Part shown: one piece after another, positions 1 to 8,367 of the stretch
Numbering within the stretch: position 1 is the stretch's first letter
Layout: each line of letters starts with the position of its first letter
NCBI RefSeq assembly: GCF_024623455.1
Contig: NZ_JANIPJ010000010.1
Location: forward strand, 49,195 to 113,194
DNA length: 64,000 bases
Direction: 5' to 3'
DNA from: Paenibacillus soyae
GTDB lineage: Bacteria > Bacillota > Bacilli > Paenibacillales > Paenibacillaceae
The notes under the pieces: generated by a model
Told to the model about the DNA's origin: nothing
Databases searched by the model: none
The model's input: only the letters and a program-made list of their open reading frames with translations
Made by a program: the position numbers and the translations under genes

Positions 1-630
1 CCGGTCGGCCCGGCGGGCCCCGTCGCGCCAGCGGCGCCATCCGCTCCGGTCGGCCCGGCGGGCCCCGTCGCGCCAGCGGCGCCATCCGCTCCGGTCGGCC
101 CGGCGGGCCCCGTCGCGCCAGCGGCGCCATCCGCTCCGGTCGGCCCGGCGGGCCCCGTCGCGCCAGCGGCGCCGTCCGCTCCGGTCGGCCCGGCGGGCCC
201 CGTCGCGCCAGCGGCGCCGTCCGCTCCGGTCGGCCCGGCGGGCCCCGTCGCGCCAGCGGCGCCATCCGCTCCGGTCGGCCCGGCGGGCCCCGTCGCGCCA
301 ACGGCGCCATCCGCTCCGGTCGGCCCGGCGGGCCCCGTCGCGCCAACGGCGCCGTCCGCTCCGGTCGGCCCGGCGGGCCCCGTCGCGCCAGCGGCGCCGT
401 TCGCTCCGGTCGGCCCGGCGGGCCCCGTCGCGCCAGCGGCGCCATCCGCTCCGGTCGGCCCGGCGGGCCCCGTCGCGCCAGCGGCGCCGTCCGCTCCGGT
501 CGGCCCGGCGGGCCCCGTCGCGCCAGCGGCGCCGTCCGCTCCGGTCGGCCCGGCGGGCCCCGTCGCGCCAGCGGCGCCATCCGCTCCGGTCGGCCCGGCG
601 GGCCCCGTCGCGCCAACTGCGCCATCCGCA
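1..630. repeat. 45-bp tandem repeat array, about 14 copies
   Basis: A 45-bp unit is repeated head to tail with only a few point differences. The main ones are an A/G change giving GAT or GAC for Asp, a GCT/GTT change giving Ala or Val, and a single C to T. The unit encodes five Gly-X-Y triplets in the minus frame. Its length is a multiple of three, so copy-number changes would keep the frame. The array continues beyond the window edge. Confidence 0.95.
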
Positions 631-1403
631 CCCGTTGGTCCTGGCGGTCCCGTCGGCCCAACTAACCCATCAGCACCCGGCAGCCCTGTCGCGCCTTGCG
701 GTCCCGCCGGCCCTTGCGGTCCGACAGCGCCATCGGCACCTTGCGGTCCCGCCAGCCCTTGCGGTCCGACAGCGCCATCGGCACCTTGCGGCCCCGCTGG
801 TCCTTGCGGTCCGACAGCGCCATCGGCGCCTTGCGGCCCCGCCGGTCCTTGCGGTCCGACAGCGCCATCGGCGCCTTGCGGTCCCGCCGGCCCTTGCGGT
901 CCGACAGCGCCATCGGCACCCTGCGGTCCCGCCGGTCCTTGCGGTCCGACAGCGCCATCGGCACCTTGCGGCCCCGCCGGCCCTCTCACGCCATCGGCAC
1001 CTTGAGGTCCCGCCGGCCCTCTCACGCCATCGGCACCTTGCGGTCCCGCCGGCCCTCTCACGCCATCGGCACCTTGCGGCCCCGCCGGCCCTCTTGCGCC
1101 GTCGTCGCCAGCAGGCCCTCTTCCTCCGCGTTCTCCCGTGGCGCCCGTCGCTCCAGTAGCCCCCGCCGCACCTGCGGCCCCCGGATCCCCTTGCGGCCCT
1201 GCCGGCCCGGTCGCTCCTCGAGGGCCGCGTTTGCATACGATGATCCTGCGTTTGCAGCGGCAAGAGGGCGATTTGCGGGCACACTTTTTCTTTTTGGAAT
1301 GCGGCGGATGCTCCGCCGATTTATGACAGCCGCATCCGCATCTATGTTTTAATACGTTGAGCGGACGTTTGCGGCCAAGCTGGTTGTCCTTTTTTCTCTG
1401 CAT
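1..1403 (-). CDS. Collagen-like Gly-X-Y repeat protein (3' end outside window)
   Basis: Translation from the ATG at 1403 runs without a stop to the left edge, so only the first 467 residues are seen. A GAGGTGAG ribosome binding site lies just upstream. Residues 1-59 are basic and cysteine-rich (Cys 22, 24, 26, 41, 48, 50, 57). From Gly60 on, every third residue is Gly, about 135 triplets in the window. The first part uses 12- and 15-residue units such as [15 protein letters not shown]; the later part uses a near-identical 15-residue unit [15 protein letters not shown]. Such proteins in spore-forming Bacillota are usually exosporium, spore-coat or surface filaments. The Cys-rich head could crosslink trimers, which is inference. 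No signal peptide is visible, which fits a spore-surface role. Other frames here also stay open because of the repeat, but only this one gives Gly-X-Y. Confidence 0.88.
   Translation of the reverse strand, partial: MQRKKDNQLGRKRPLNVLKHRCGCGCHKSAEHPPHSKKKKCARKSPSCRCKRRIIVCKRGPRGATGPAGPQGDPGAAGAAGATGATGATGERGGRGPAGDDGARGPAGPQGADGVRGPAGPQGADGVRGPAGPQGADGVRGPAGPQGADGAVGPQGPAGPQGADGAVGPQGPAGPQGADGAVGPQGPAGPQGADGAVGPQGPAGPQGADGAVGPQGLAGPQGADGAVGPQGPAGPQGATGLPGADGLVGPTGPPGPTGADGAVGATGPAGPTGADGAAGATGPAGPTGADGAAGATGPAGPTGADGAAGATGPAGPTGADGAAGATGPAGPTGANGAAGATGPAGPTGADGAVGATGPAGPTGADGAVGATGPAGPTGADGAAGATGPAGPTGADGAAGATGPAGPTGADGAAGATGPAGPTGADGAAGATGPAGPTGADGAAGATGPAGPTGADGAAGATGPAGPT
681..1090. repeat. 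Second tandem array: 45-bp then 36-bp units
   Basis: About six copies of a different 45-bp unit (encoding [15 protein letters not shown]) are followed, towards the start of the gene, by about three copies of a 36-bp unit ([12 protein letters not shown]). The shorter unit lacks one GPQ triplet. This suggests stepwise growth of the collagen region from the 5' end of the gene. Confidence 0.85.
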
Positions 1404-1597
1404 GATCGACTCACCTCACATTCCTCCTCATAGCTTATGTCACGTTGACGAGCCGGATTGGGCAGGTGTCCAGTCGGGCGAGAAAAGAATGGATACTTGT
1501 TCCGTTGACTGAAATAACTAGCGGAAATATGGACTTACTTCTGTTAATCCCGTCCCGTCCGCGGCAGTCTTCTCGCTTGCGTGCGGTTACGCGCATA

Positions 1598-1626
1598 GGA
1601 AAAGGCCGCCTCCAAGGACGGCCTTA
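1598..1626 (-). terminator. Hairpin in the 1404-1774 intergenic region
   Basis: AAGGCCG (1602-1608) pairs with CGGCCTT (1619-1625). On the minus strand it is followed by TTTTCC. It could end transcription of the kinase operon that stops at 1775. The rest of 1404-1774 shows only the collagen gene's ribosome binding site. A 67-codon open frame at 1445-1648 has no ribosome binding site or recognisable content. Confidence 0.5.
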
Positions 1627-1774
1627 TTATTTCGCTGTCGCTAGCTAGGGGAGGAGCGCTTATTCGCAGTAGAACTCTCTCTCACGTTAACCTTACTCGT
1701 CACGCCGATCGCGCTCGTCACCTGCGGCTGACCGCTTCCGCGCGGCAACACTCCCACTCAGACCCGCGCGCGTC

Positions 1775-2776
1775 TCACTGCACCGCCTCAATGACCTTCC
1801 GCCGCAGCTCCGCGTCAAGCGGGCCGCCGCCATGCGCCAGCTCCAGAGCCCAGAGCACCGCGCCCGCGGCGGGCGGCTCCTGCAGCAGAATGAAGCGGCA
1901 CTTGCGTCCCGTGAGCTCGCTCACGATCTGCTTGTAGCGGTCGCGCATGACCGGCGACGCCGCCTTCACCCAGACGGAGCCGGCCATGACGATGTCGACG
2001 GGCTCGTCGTCCGCAAAGTCCAGGTGGCTCAAGCAGCCGACCGTCGAATATGCCAGCTGCCGCGCGGAATGGTCGACGATGCCCATCGCGACGGCGTCGC
2101 CGTTCTCCGCGGACTTCAGCAGCGTCGTCACGAGCTCGGTATAAGGCAGCGTTCTCGCCCACATCGCCTCCAGCGCCGACTCCATGAACGACTCCTTGCC
2201 GGGAGCGCCGAGCAGCTCCATAACAGTCGCCGTCATGACCGTCTCGGGCCCAAGCCGATAGAAGCCGTCGTAGATCGCGCGAATGACGCGCCTTCCGAGG
2301 TAGAACCCGCCGCCTTCGTCGCCGGACACCTCGCTGCCGACGCCTCCGATCTGCAGCCGGGCGCCGCTCGGGGAGATGCCGCCGGTGCAAACGCCGGAGC
2401 CGTTAATCGAGCAGATGCCGTAGCCGCGCTCGCTGCCCGCTTTGATCCCCAGGAAGGAGTCGTTATCTAGGGCGTAACGCGTGAACCCGATTTGCTCGAC
2501 GACCTCGTTCAGCTTTGCCTTTTGAGACGGAACGTCCGCCCCCGCGAGACCGAACGCGCCTGCCGCCGCGTCCTTGATGGACAGCCCGTTTCTCGAAAGC
2601 AGCAGCGTGATCTGCTCGTTCATGACGCGGTACGCGCTCGCATATCCATCCTGGAATTGCTCGTGGCTGCACGTGCCAGCTCGAATATGGTCGGCCAAGC
2701 CCCCGCTAAGGTCAAACAAATAATAGTCCGTTTTGCTGTTGCCGCCGTCTACGCCGATGACATAATTTCCTTTCAT
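1775..2776 (-). CDS. BadF/BadG-family ATPase, N-acetylglucosamine-kinase-like
   Basis: This is a 333-residue sugar kinase of the ASKHA fold, of the BadF/BcrA type that includes N-acetylglucosamine kinases and clostridial MurK. The ATP phosphate-1 loop DGGNSKTD begins at Asp10. FGLAGAD lies at 75-81, NGSGVCTG at 125-132 and GDEGGGFYLGRR at 152-163; these match the second phosphate loop and the following helix of the family. Start: the ATG at 2776 is preceded by GAAGGGG and lies 14 bp after the stop of the GH4 gene, so the two are co-transcribed. A likely job is 6-phosphorylation of GlcNAc or a related amino sugar in the cytoplasm; the exact substrate cannot be read from sequence. A paralogue lies at 13829-14746. 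Confidence 0.85.
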   Translation of the reverse strand: MKGNYVIGVDGGNSKTDYYLFDLSGGLADHIRAGTCSHEQFQDGYASAYRVMNEQITLLLSRNGLSIKDAAAGAFGLAGADVPSQKAKLNEVVEQIGFTRYALDNDSFLGIKAGSERGYGICSINGSGVCTGGISPSGARLQIGGVGSEVSGDEGGGFYLGRRVIRAIYDGFYRLGPETVMTATVMELLGAPGKESFMESALEAMWARTLPYTELVTTLLKSAENGDAVAMGIVDHSARQLAYSTVGCLSHLDFADDEPVDIVMAGSVWVKAASPVMRDRYKQIVSELTGRKCRFILLQEPPAAGAVLWALELAHGGGPLDAELRRKVIEAVQ

Positions 2777-2790
2777 CACGCCATGCCCCT

Positions 2791-4077
2791 TCACTGGAAT
2801 TGTGGCAAATACGCCTTGTGCGCTTCCTTCATCTCCTGGAAACAATCGTATGCCGCCTGATAATCGCCGACCAGCGGATTCATCATCAGCGCGCGCATCG
2901 CGGCTTCCGTGCTTCCTTCCACGGCGGCCGCGACCGTCTCGCGTTCGTACGCCTTCACCATGCGCATGTAGTCGATAATATGCCGGTTGTCAAAATCGTC
3001 CGAAACAGCAACCGGCTTCGCGCCGTCCTTGCCGATGACGGCCGTCACCTCGACGGCGTCCTGGTCCTCCATGAACGGGAGCGCGCCATGATTCAGCAGG
3101 TTGACGACATGCTTCTCCTGCTTGTCGTTCCAGATCGCGTCGACGAGGCTGATCGCCACCTCGGAATAGTTGGCGCCGCCGCGCGAGGCCAGAAGCTCCG
3201 GCTTCACGTGCAGCTCCGCGTCCGAATAGATCGAGAGCAGCTCTTCTTCGATGCGCATGCAGGTTTCGCCGCGGGACAGCTCGGCTTCTTGGAGGAGCTT
3301 CAGCTTTTTATTTTTGAAATAATAATATTCCAAATAAGAAGAAGGGATGGCGCCCACGAGCTGCACGAGCTCCTTGTCGAAGCCGCTGGACGGAATGTTC
3401 TTCATCGCTTCGCTGTTCAGGCCCATCTCGAGCGCCGATTTCAAATAATCTTTGCCGTTCTGCTCAATGCCGGTAATCCAGCTGAGATGGTTCAAGCCGA
3501 TATAGGTAAAGTCCGCTTGGGGAAGGGAAAGCGTCTCGCGAATGCTCTTGAACATATTGTAGGGCACGTTGCAGAGTCCCAGCATCTTGACGTTCGAATG
3601 GTTCAGGATCGCTTCGGTAATGATGCCGGCCGGATTGGAAAAGTTAATAAGCCAAGCGTCCGGGCACAGCTCCTCCATGCGGCGGGCCAGGTCGAGCATG
3701 ACGGGGATCGTGCGCATGGCCTTGAAGAAGCCCCCGATGCCGCAGGTTTCCTGGCCGATCATTCCGTATTTCAGCGGGATTTGCTCGTCGAGAACGCGGG
3801 CCGGCAGCTTGCCGACGCGGATCTGGCACAGCACGAAGTCGGCGCCGCGGAGGGCGTCGTCCAATTGATCCGTTTTCACGACGGGACAGTCCAGGCCCGC
3901 CGCCTCAGCCATTCGTTCACATAGACCGCCAACGATATCAAGCTTTCTCCCGTCGATGTCCATCAGCGCCAGCTCGCCGAGCGGGATCGACTCCTTCCGC
4001 TTGATGATTCCTTCCATCAGCTCGGGGGTGTAGGTGCTGCCCGCGCCGATTATCGCGATTTTGATGCGTTTGTCCAT
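2791..4077 (-). CDS. Glycoside hydrolase family 4, 6-phospho-beta-glucosidase-like
   Basis: This 428-residue NAD- and metal-dependent GH4 enzyme acts by redox-assisted elimination. The Rossmann loop GAGSTYTP is at 11-18 and QETCGIGG at 109-116. NFSNPAG is at 145-151, followed by the metal site with Cys169 (CNVP) and His197 (NHLSW), close to the numbering of characterised 6-phospho-beta-glucosidases. The QIRVGKLPAR segment is of the phospho-beta-glycosidase kind rather than the alpha-galactosidase kind. Start: AAAGGA sits 8 nt before the ATG at 4077. It is transcribed with the downstream kinase and divergently from the RpiR regulator. In this context the substrate may be a GlcNAc- or MurNAc-containing phosphodisaccharide. 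No PTS component is nearby, so phosphorylation may depend on the linked kinase; that is inference. Confidence 0.88.
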   Translation of the reverse strand: MDKRIKIAIIGAGSTYTPELMEGIIKRKESIPLGELALMDIDGRKLDIVGGLCERMAEAAGLDCPVVKTDQLDDALRGADFVLCQIRVGKLPARVLDEQIPLKYGMIGQETCGIGGFFKAMRTIPVMLDLARRMEELCPDAWLINFSNPAGIITEAILNHSNVKMLGLCNVPYNMFKSIRETLSLPQADFTYIGLNHLSWITGIEQNGKDYLKSALEMGLNSEAMKNIPSSGFDKELVQLVGAIPSSYLEYYYFKNKKLKLLQEAELSRGETCMRIEEELLSIYSDAELHVKPELLASRGGANYSEVAISLVDAIWNDKQEKHVVNLLNHGALPFMEDQDAVEVTAVIGKDGAKPVAVSDDFDNRHIIDYMRMVKAYERETVAAAVEGSTEAAMRALMMNPLVGDYQAAYDCFQEMKEAHKAYLPQFQ

Positions 4078-4174
4078 TGCGCTCATCCTTTGCCGTTTTA
4101 ACGTGAGTATAGCATGGAATAATAAATGCGACAGTAATATTTTAAATATTTTATTCATAATGATAAAAACACTA

Positions 4175-4189
4175 TGAAATTATATTTCA
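4175..4189. promoter_or_regulatory. Candidate operator in the GH4/rpiR divergent region
   Basis: TGAAAT and ATTTCA arms are separated by 3 bp. The site lies between the divergently read GH4 gene and the RpiR-type regulator, where an autoregulatory site is expected. Related TGAAAT/ATTTCA half-sites recur near the murQ promoter. Confidence 0.5.
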
Positions 4190-4192
4190 GTA

Positions 4193-4211
4193 GCTTACAA
4201 TGGGTGTAAGC
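4193..4211. promoter_or_regulatory. Second palindrome in the divergent region
   Basis: GCTTACA and TGTAAGC are perfect 7-bp arms with a 5-bp spacer, 4 bp after the TGAAAT palindrome. TGTAAGC resembles half of a CcpA (cre) site, so it may be a catabolite-control or second regulator site. Confidence 0.4.
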
Positions 4212-4226
4212 ACTCAACTGGGATTC

Positions 4227-4256
4227 TACTTGTATTTTTTGTCTATTACGTATACT
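4227..4256 (+). promoter_or_regulatory. Candidate promoter of the RpiR regulator gene
   Basis: The -10 box TATACT lies at 4251-4256. Upstream is TACTTG at 4227-4232 with an 18-bp spacer, or TTGTAT at 4230 with a short 15-bp spacer. The start codon is about 40 bp downstream. Confidence 0.4.
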
Positions 4257-4294
4257 ATTTAGTTGCGAAAATATGAAACGGGCGGGGAGCGGAC

Positions 4295-5158
4295 ATGGCG
4301 ATTAACGATAACGTGCTGATCAAAATCCGGGAACGCAAGGACAGTCTGACGCCTGTCGAGCGGTTGGTCGCGGAATATATCCTATCCAATAAAGAAGAAA
4401 TTCCGCATCTCTCTATTAAAAGCTTGGCGCAGGCTAGCAAAACGAGCGACGCTTCGGTGCTGCGCTTCTGCAAAACCATGGGGTATGGCGGTTATCGCAG
4501 CTTCATCGTCAGCATCTCGGCGTCGCTTGGCTCCATGGACGAGGAATCGGGCGATCAATATACGGATATTCAGCCGGGTGACGAGCTGATGACGATTATT
4601 TCGAATATTGGAAGGAACAACATGCGCTCGATCGAGGATACGCTCAGCGTGCTCGACCGGTCGGCGGTCGAACGCGCCGTGCAGGCGCTTCGGACGAGCA
4701 ATCGGATTATGTTTTTCGGCATTGGCGCCTCGGGACTCGTCGCGCAGGACGCGGAACAGAAGTTCACGCGCATTAATAAAATTTGCCATGCGTTCGTCGA
4801 CGGCCACAGCCAGCTGACGGCAGCTACGCTGCTGACCAAAGACGACGTCGCGATCTTCGTCTCCAATTCCGGCGATACGCTCGAAATTCTCGACGCGCTG
4901 GATATGGCGAAGAAGAACGGCGCGCATGTCATCGCTATCACGAAGTACAGCAAAAGCGAGCTGTCGGAGAAGGCGGACACGCTGCTCAGCATCTCCACGC
5001 CGGAAATTTCGATCCGCAGCGGAGCCATGGGCTCGCGCATCGCTATGCTTACCATCATCGACATGCTGTTCGCCGGCGTCGCGAGCGCCGATTACCAGCA
5101 GGTGAAGAAATATTTGTCCAAGAGCCACAGCATCATCGCGAACAAGCGAAGGAAATAA
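4295..5158 (+). CDS. RpiR/MurR-family transcriptional regulator (HTH + SIS)
   Basis: This 287-residue regulator has an N-terminal RpiR helix-turn-helix (about residues 15-70, including SIKSLAQASKTSDASVLRFC) and a C-terminal sugar isomerase (SIS) domain (about 130-265, with FFGIGASGLVAQD and FVSNSGDTLE). SIS domains of this family bind phosphosugars; MurR senses MurNAc-6-P. The gene lies between a divergent GH4/kinase operon and murQ, so it very likely controls both; the effector is inferred. GGGGAG precedes the ATG. It is monocistronic, with a strong terminator at 5184-5229. Palindromes at 4175-4211 and around 5570-5614 are candidate binding sites. Confidence 0.9.
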   Translation: MAINDNVLIKIRERKDSLTPVERLVAEYILSNKEEIPHLSIKSLAQASKTSDASVLRFCKTMGYGGYRSFIVSISASLGSMDEESGDQYTDIQPGDELMTIISNIGRNNMRSIEDTLSVLDRSAVERAVQALRTSNRIMFFGIGASGLVAQDAEQKFTRINKICHAFVDGHSQLTAATLLTKDDVAIFVSNSGDTLEILDALDMAKKNGAHVIAITKYSKSELSEKADTLLSISTPEISIRSGAMGSRIAMLTIIDMLFAGVASADYQQVKKYLSKSHSIIANKRRK

Positions 5159-5183
5159 CGCGCGAACCGGAATCGCGTCCAGA

Positions 5184-5229
5184 CAGGCATCCGCAGCCCC
5201 TATTGGGGAGGCGGATGCCTGTTTTTTTA
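5184..5229 (+). terminator. Rho-independent terminator after the RpiR gene
   Basis: An 11-bp stem (CAGGCATCCGC / GCGGATGCCTG) is followed by a run of seven T. The remaining part of 5230-5792 holds no convincing gene, only the cre-like and promoter elements listed next. Confidence 0.9.
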
Positions 5230-5467
5230 GTTGCCCGAGTCAGAGCCAGGGGAAGTTATGGAGGCGAAGCGGGGCTCGTAGTACGCGTTACCGATTCGAC
5301 GTGTCGCTAACGGCGCGGAGTGGCGGGCTGAGGGAGCAATAGGCCGAGAAAATCGTGCTACCGTCCAGAACTTCGCGAACCTGAAATTTTTCGTCAACCA
5401 TTCGGACACGCTGCAATACCCCAACTAAAATTCACCATGAAAAGAGCAAGCGAAATCCTCGCATTTC

Positions 5468-5481
5468 TGAATGCGCTTACA
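5468..5481. promoter_or_regulatory. Candidate cre (CcpA) site upstream of murQ
   Basis: TGAATGCGCTTACA differs at one position from the Bacillus cre consensus TGWAANCGNTNWCA. It lies about 120 bp upstream of the murQ promoter. Such a site would make the cell-wall sugar operon subject to carbon catabolite control. Confidence 0.6.
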
Positions 5482-5569
5482 CTCAAAGCCCGCGCCCAGC
5501 CTGGCTTCGCGCCGTTCGACACCGTCTGTGCAAAGTACACAAATACTGATACAAAATGCCAAATATAAT

Positions 5570-5629
5570 TTTCATGTTAAAAATTTATTTCAAAATGTAT
5601 TGACCAACATGAAATAAAGTGTTTAATAT
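5570..5629 (+). promoter_or_regulatory. murQ operon promoter with a long inverted repeat
   Basis: TTGACC (5600-5605) and TAATAT (5624-5629) with an 18-bp spacer form a good sigma-A promoter. TTTCATGTT (5570-5578) and AACATGAAA (5606-5614) are perfect 9-bp inverted arms; the right arm lies inside the promoter spacer. Repressor binding there would block RNA polymerase. The linked RpiR protein is the natural candidate. Confidence 0.65.
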
Positions 5630-5792
5630 AGAGCTAAGCAAGACGCAAACAGCGAAGCAAAGTAAAGCAAAGCAAGATCAGATGACACGATCAGATGGGC
5701 TGACAAGAAGTACACGTTTACTCGTTATAAGGCAGCGGCACTAGGCGCTCCAGAGAACGAACCCATGCCACGATCACGTAAGGGGAATCACT

Positions 5793-6707
5793 ATGAATGA
5801 CTATCTAGCACGTTTAACGACGGAGGGGATTAATGCCGGATCGGCCATGATCGACGAACTGACGACGGAGCAGATGCTGACGCTCATCAATCAGGAAGAC
5901 GCGACGGTCCCGGCGGCGGTAGCGGCTGAACTGCCTGCCATAGCGGAAGCTGTGGAAGCGCTTTATCGGACGCTGTCAGGCGGCGGAAGAATGTATTATA
6001 TCGGCGCCGGAACGTCAGGCAGGCTTGGCGTGCTGGACGCCTCGGAATGTCCCCCGACCTTCGGGACGGACCCTTTGCTGATTCAAGGCCATATCGCGGG
6101 AGGCGACGTGGCGCTGCGGGTCGCGGTGGAAGGCTGCGAGGACGACGGGGAAGAAGGCATAGCGCTGATGGAGCGCATCGGCGTCACGGCGAAGGATGCG
6201 GTCATCGGGATATCGGCCAGCGGAAGCGCGGCATTTGTCATTGAAGGTCTGCGCAGGGCAAGAGAGCTTGGCGCGACGACGATCTGCGTCGTCAACAACA
6301 AGAGCACGAAGCTGGAGGAAGTGAGCGACATTACGATCGCGCCGGTCGTCGGACCGGAGGTGATCGCGGGCTCCACGAGACTGAAGGCGGGAACGGCTCA
6401 GAAGCTCGTGCTGAACATGCTGTCGACGGGCACGATGGTGAAGCTGGGCAAGACGTACAACAATTTAATGGTCGACATGAAGGCGAGCAACAAGAAGCTC
6501 TACGACCGGGCGCTTCGCATGATTAGAACAACGACGGGCGTAGACCACCAGACGGCGAAGGACATCTTAGAGAAAGCATCCCTGGATTGCAAGCTCGCGA
6601 TCATGATGATCAAGTCGGGGCTGGATGCCGAGGCGGCGGCGAAGGTGCTGCGGGAATGCGGCGGCAGTCTGAAGAGGGCTATTCGCGTTTGCACCAAAGT
6701 CATGTAA
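5793..6707 (+). CDS. murQ: N-acetylmuramic acid 6-phosphate etherase
   Basis: MurQ cleaves the lactyl ether of MurNAc-6-P to give GlcNAc-6-P and D-lactate in the cytoplasm. The 304-residue length is normal. The SIS domain shows IGAGTSGRLGVLDASECPPTFG (Glu85) and AVEGCEDDGEEG (Glu116), which match the catalytic glutamates of the family. Further signatures are GISASGSAAFV and AGSTRLKAGTAQK, and a C-terminal helical segment is present. AAGGGGA precedes the ATG. It is the first gene of the importer operon and is followed 56 bp later by the binding-protein gene, so intake of a muramyl sugar is coupled to its degradation. Confidence 0.97.
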   Translation: MNDYLARLTTEGINAGSAMIDELTTEQMLTLINQEDATVPAAVAAELPAIAEAVEALYRTLSGGGRMYYIGAGTSGRLGVLDASECPPTFGTDPLLIQGHIAGGDVALRVAVEGCEDDGEEGIALMERIGVTAKDAVIGISASGSAAFVIEGLRRARELGATTICVVNNKSTKLEEVSDITIAPVVGPEVIAGSTRLKAGTAQKLVLNMLSTGTMVKLGKTYNNLMVDMKASNKKLYDRALRMIRTTTGVDHQTAKDILEKASLDCKLAIMMIKSGLDAEAAAKVLRECGGSLKRAIRVCTKVM

Positions 6708-6763
6708 GGTTGCTTGGTGGGATGTGGGTATATAGAATTTATAATTAAGGGAGGATCTTGGCA

Positions 6764-8215
6764 ATGAAAAGAAAAACAAAATTTGCTTCAACTGTTTTGG
6801 CACTCATGTTATCCGTAGGCGCATTATCCGCATGTTCCGGCAACGGGAATAACGGCAACGCGGATCCAAGCAACGCTCCTAGCTCTAACCCTTCCGCATC
6901 CAGCGAAGCGCCTGCGGCGAAGGATACCATTACGGCTCTGCTGCCTCCGGTTTCGGCGAACTACCAAGCCAACTTCGAGCAGATGGCCGCCGATTTCAAC
7001 AAGCTGTACCCGAACCTCACGCTCAAGATCGAACCGGCAAGCTGGGAGGACATGACGCAGAAGCTCGACACGCAAGTGAACGCGGGCAGCCCTCCGGACC
7101 TTGCTTTCATTAACTCCGAGAGCGTCGCGAAATACGAGCCGCTGGGCATGCTGATGGACTTGAAGCCTCATCTGACTCCGGAGATGGTGTCCGATTTCGA
7201 TGAAGTGCCGCTCGGCTACATGGCCAGAGGAGATGCGCAATACGGTCTGCCTGCTTACCTGGCCGTCCACTCCATCGGCGGCAACAAGCAGTTTCTGGAG
7301 GAAGCTGGCGTAGACTGGAAGAAAGTGCAGCAAGAGGGCTGGACGTACGACGAGTTCCGCGAAGCGATCAAGAGCGGCGTCGTGAAGGAAGGCGACACGA
7401 CCAAACGTTACGGCTTCGTGTTCGCGACTTCGGGCGTAGCCTCCAAAGACTATCTTGGCATTCTGGTCAAAGGCGCGGGCATGCCTTATCCGTTCACCGA
7501 AGACCTGAAATATGCGTACACGGATCAGAAATACCTGACGGTCCTGCAAGCGATTCGTCAAATCATCGACGACGGCTCGATGCCGAAGGAAGCAAGCTCG
7601 ATCGATGCGGGCAAACGCTGGAACATGTTCCTGACGGGCCAGACGATGATTACGGGCAAAGGCTTGGCGGGCTTCGAAAATTCGGCTAAGCTGAACAACG
7701 AGAAGCTGAAGGCGAACGACGGCAGCGCCGTTGCGGACAGCATTCCGGTCGACTACGTCGTGCTGCCGATGCCATCCTTCGCGGGAGAGCCCGCGGTATC
7801 CCATGCGGTTGTCGACGGATATGTCGCATTCCGCGGCAAGAAAGAACCGACGGCGGAGCATGCGGCTAACGTGGCCAAAGCGGCTTACTTCCTGGCGAGC
7901 GGCAGCGTAGCGGCGACGACGAATAACGAAATTGCGTTGTCGCATATTACGGAGAGCGCGCGCAAAGCGTCCGAAGGCATGGAAGTGGCGCTCGATCCGG
8001 ACAATCAGGCGGCTTCCGCGGTATTGCTGAGCCAAGCGCCGGCCATGCGCGAAATCCCGTCGGATCTTGGATCGGAAGCGATCAAGATCGAGAACGAGGT
8101 CATCATTCCGAAGCTTCAAGCGCTGCTGGCGGGGGAGATCACGCCGGAGCAAATGTTCGAAGACGTCAAGAAAGCGGCTGTCGATACGTTCGGCGCGGAC
8201 GGCGTTGTTCAATAA
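6764..8215 (+). CDS. ABC transporter sugar-binding lipoprotein (family 1)
   Basis: This 483-residue extracytoplasmic solute-binding protein has a lipoprotein signal ending in the lipobox LSAC with Cys24. A short Gly/Asn/Ser-rich linker follows, then a bacterial family-1 (MalE-like) binding fold. Start: the ATG at 6764 is 9 nt after GGAGG; an in-frame TTG at 6758 is too close to that site. It lies between murQ and two permease genes, so its ligand is probably a MurNAc-containing mono- or disaccharide released from cell wall. That is inference from context. A hairpin follows the gene and would make this mRNA segment more abundant than the permease segment. Confidence 0.88.
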   Translation: MKRKTKFASTVLALMLSVGALSACSGNGNNGNADPSNAPSSNPSASSEAPAAKDTITALLPPVSANYQANFEQMAADFNKLYPNLTLKIEPASWEDMTQKLDTQVNAGSPPDLAFINSESVAKYEPLGMLMDLKPHLTPEMVSDFDEVPLGYMARGDAQYGLPAYLAVHSIGGNKQFLEEAGVDWKKVQQEGWTYDEFREAIKSGVVKEGDTTKRYGFVFATSGVASKDYLGILVKGAGMPYPFTEDLKYAYTDQKYLTVLQAIRQIIDDGSMPKEASSIDAGKRWNMFLTGQTMITGKGLAGFENSAKLNNEKLKANDGSAVADSIPVDYVVLPMPSFAGEPAVSHAVVDGYVAFRGKKEPTAEHAANVAKAAYFLASGSVAATTNNEIALSHITESARKASEGMEVALDPDNQAASAVLLSQAPAMREIPSDLGSEAIKIENEVIIPKLQALLAGEITPEQMFEDVKKAAVDTFGADGVVQ

Positions 8216-8286
8216 ACAAGATAAACAACATGTTGTTCGAAGCATGACGAGGATGCGCGACGATTAAGCGAACGCAGGTTAACGCT

Positions 8287-8320
8287 CGGATAGCCGCCTC
8301 CTGATAGGGGGGGCTATCCG
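8287..8320 (+). terminator. Intercistronic hairpin, probable attenuator
   Basis: CGGATAGCC and GGCTATCCG form a 9-bp stem between the binding-protein gene and the first permease. Only a weak T-rich tail (ATGTTTT) follows. It probably gives partial termination or mRNA protection, so that more binding protein than permease is made. Confidence 0.6.
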
Positions 8321-8367
8321 ATCTATGTTTTCGGAGAAGCATGCGGTAAGGAAAGGAGTGCTGCACG

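Noticed and set aside
1-1090. Tandem repeats that could be mistaken for a CRISPR array or satellite
   Set aside because: Units are directly adjacent with no spacers and encode an uninterrupted Gly-X-Y frame on the minus strand, which explains them.
635-1352. Open frames rich in Arg/Pro/Ser on both strands over the collagen gene
   Set aside because: They are shadows of the 45-bp repeat; only the minus frame from 1403 has a ribosome binding site and meaningful sequence.
1445-1648. 67-codon plus-strand frame in the gap after the collagen gene
   Set aside because: No ribosome binding site, runs through the putative terminator hairpin, no similarity to anything known.
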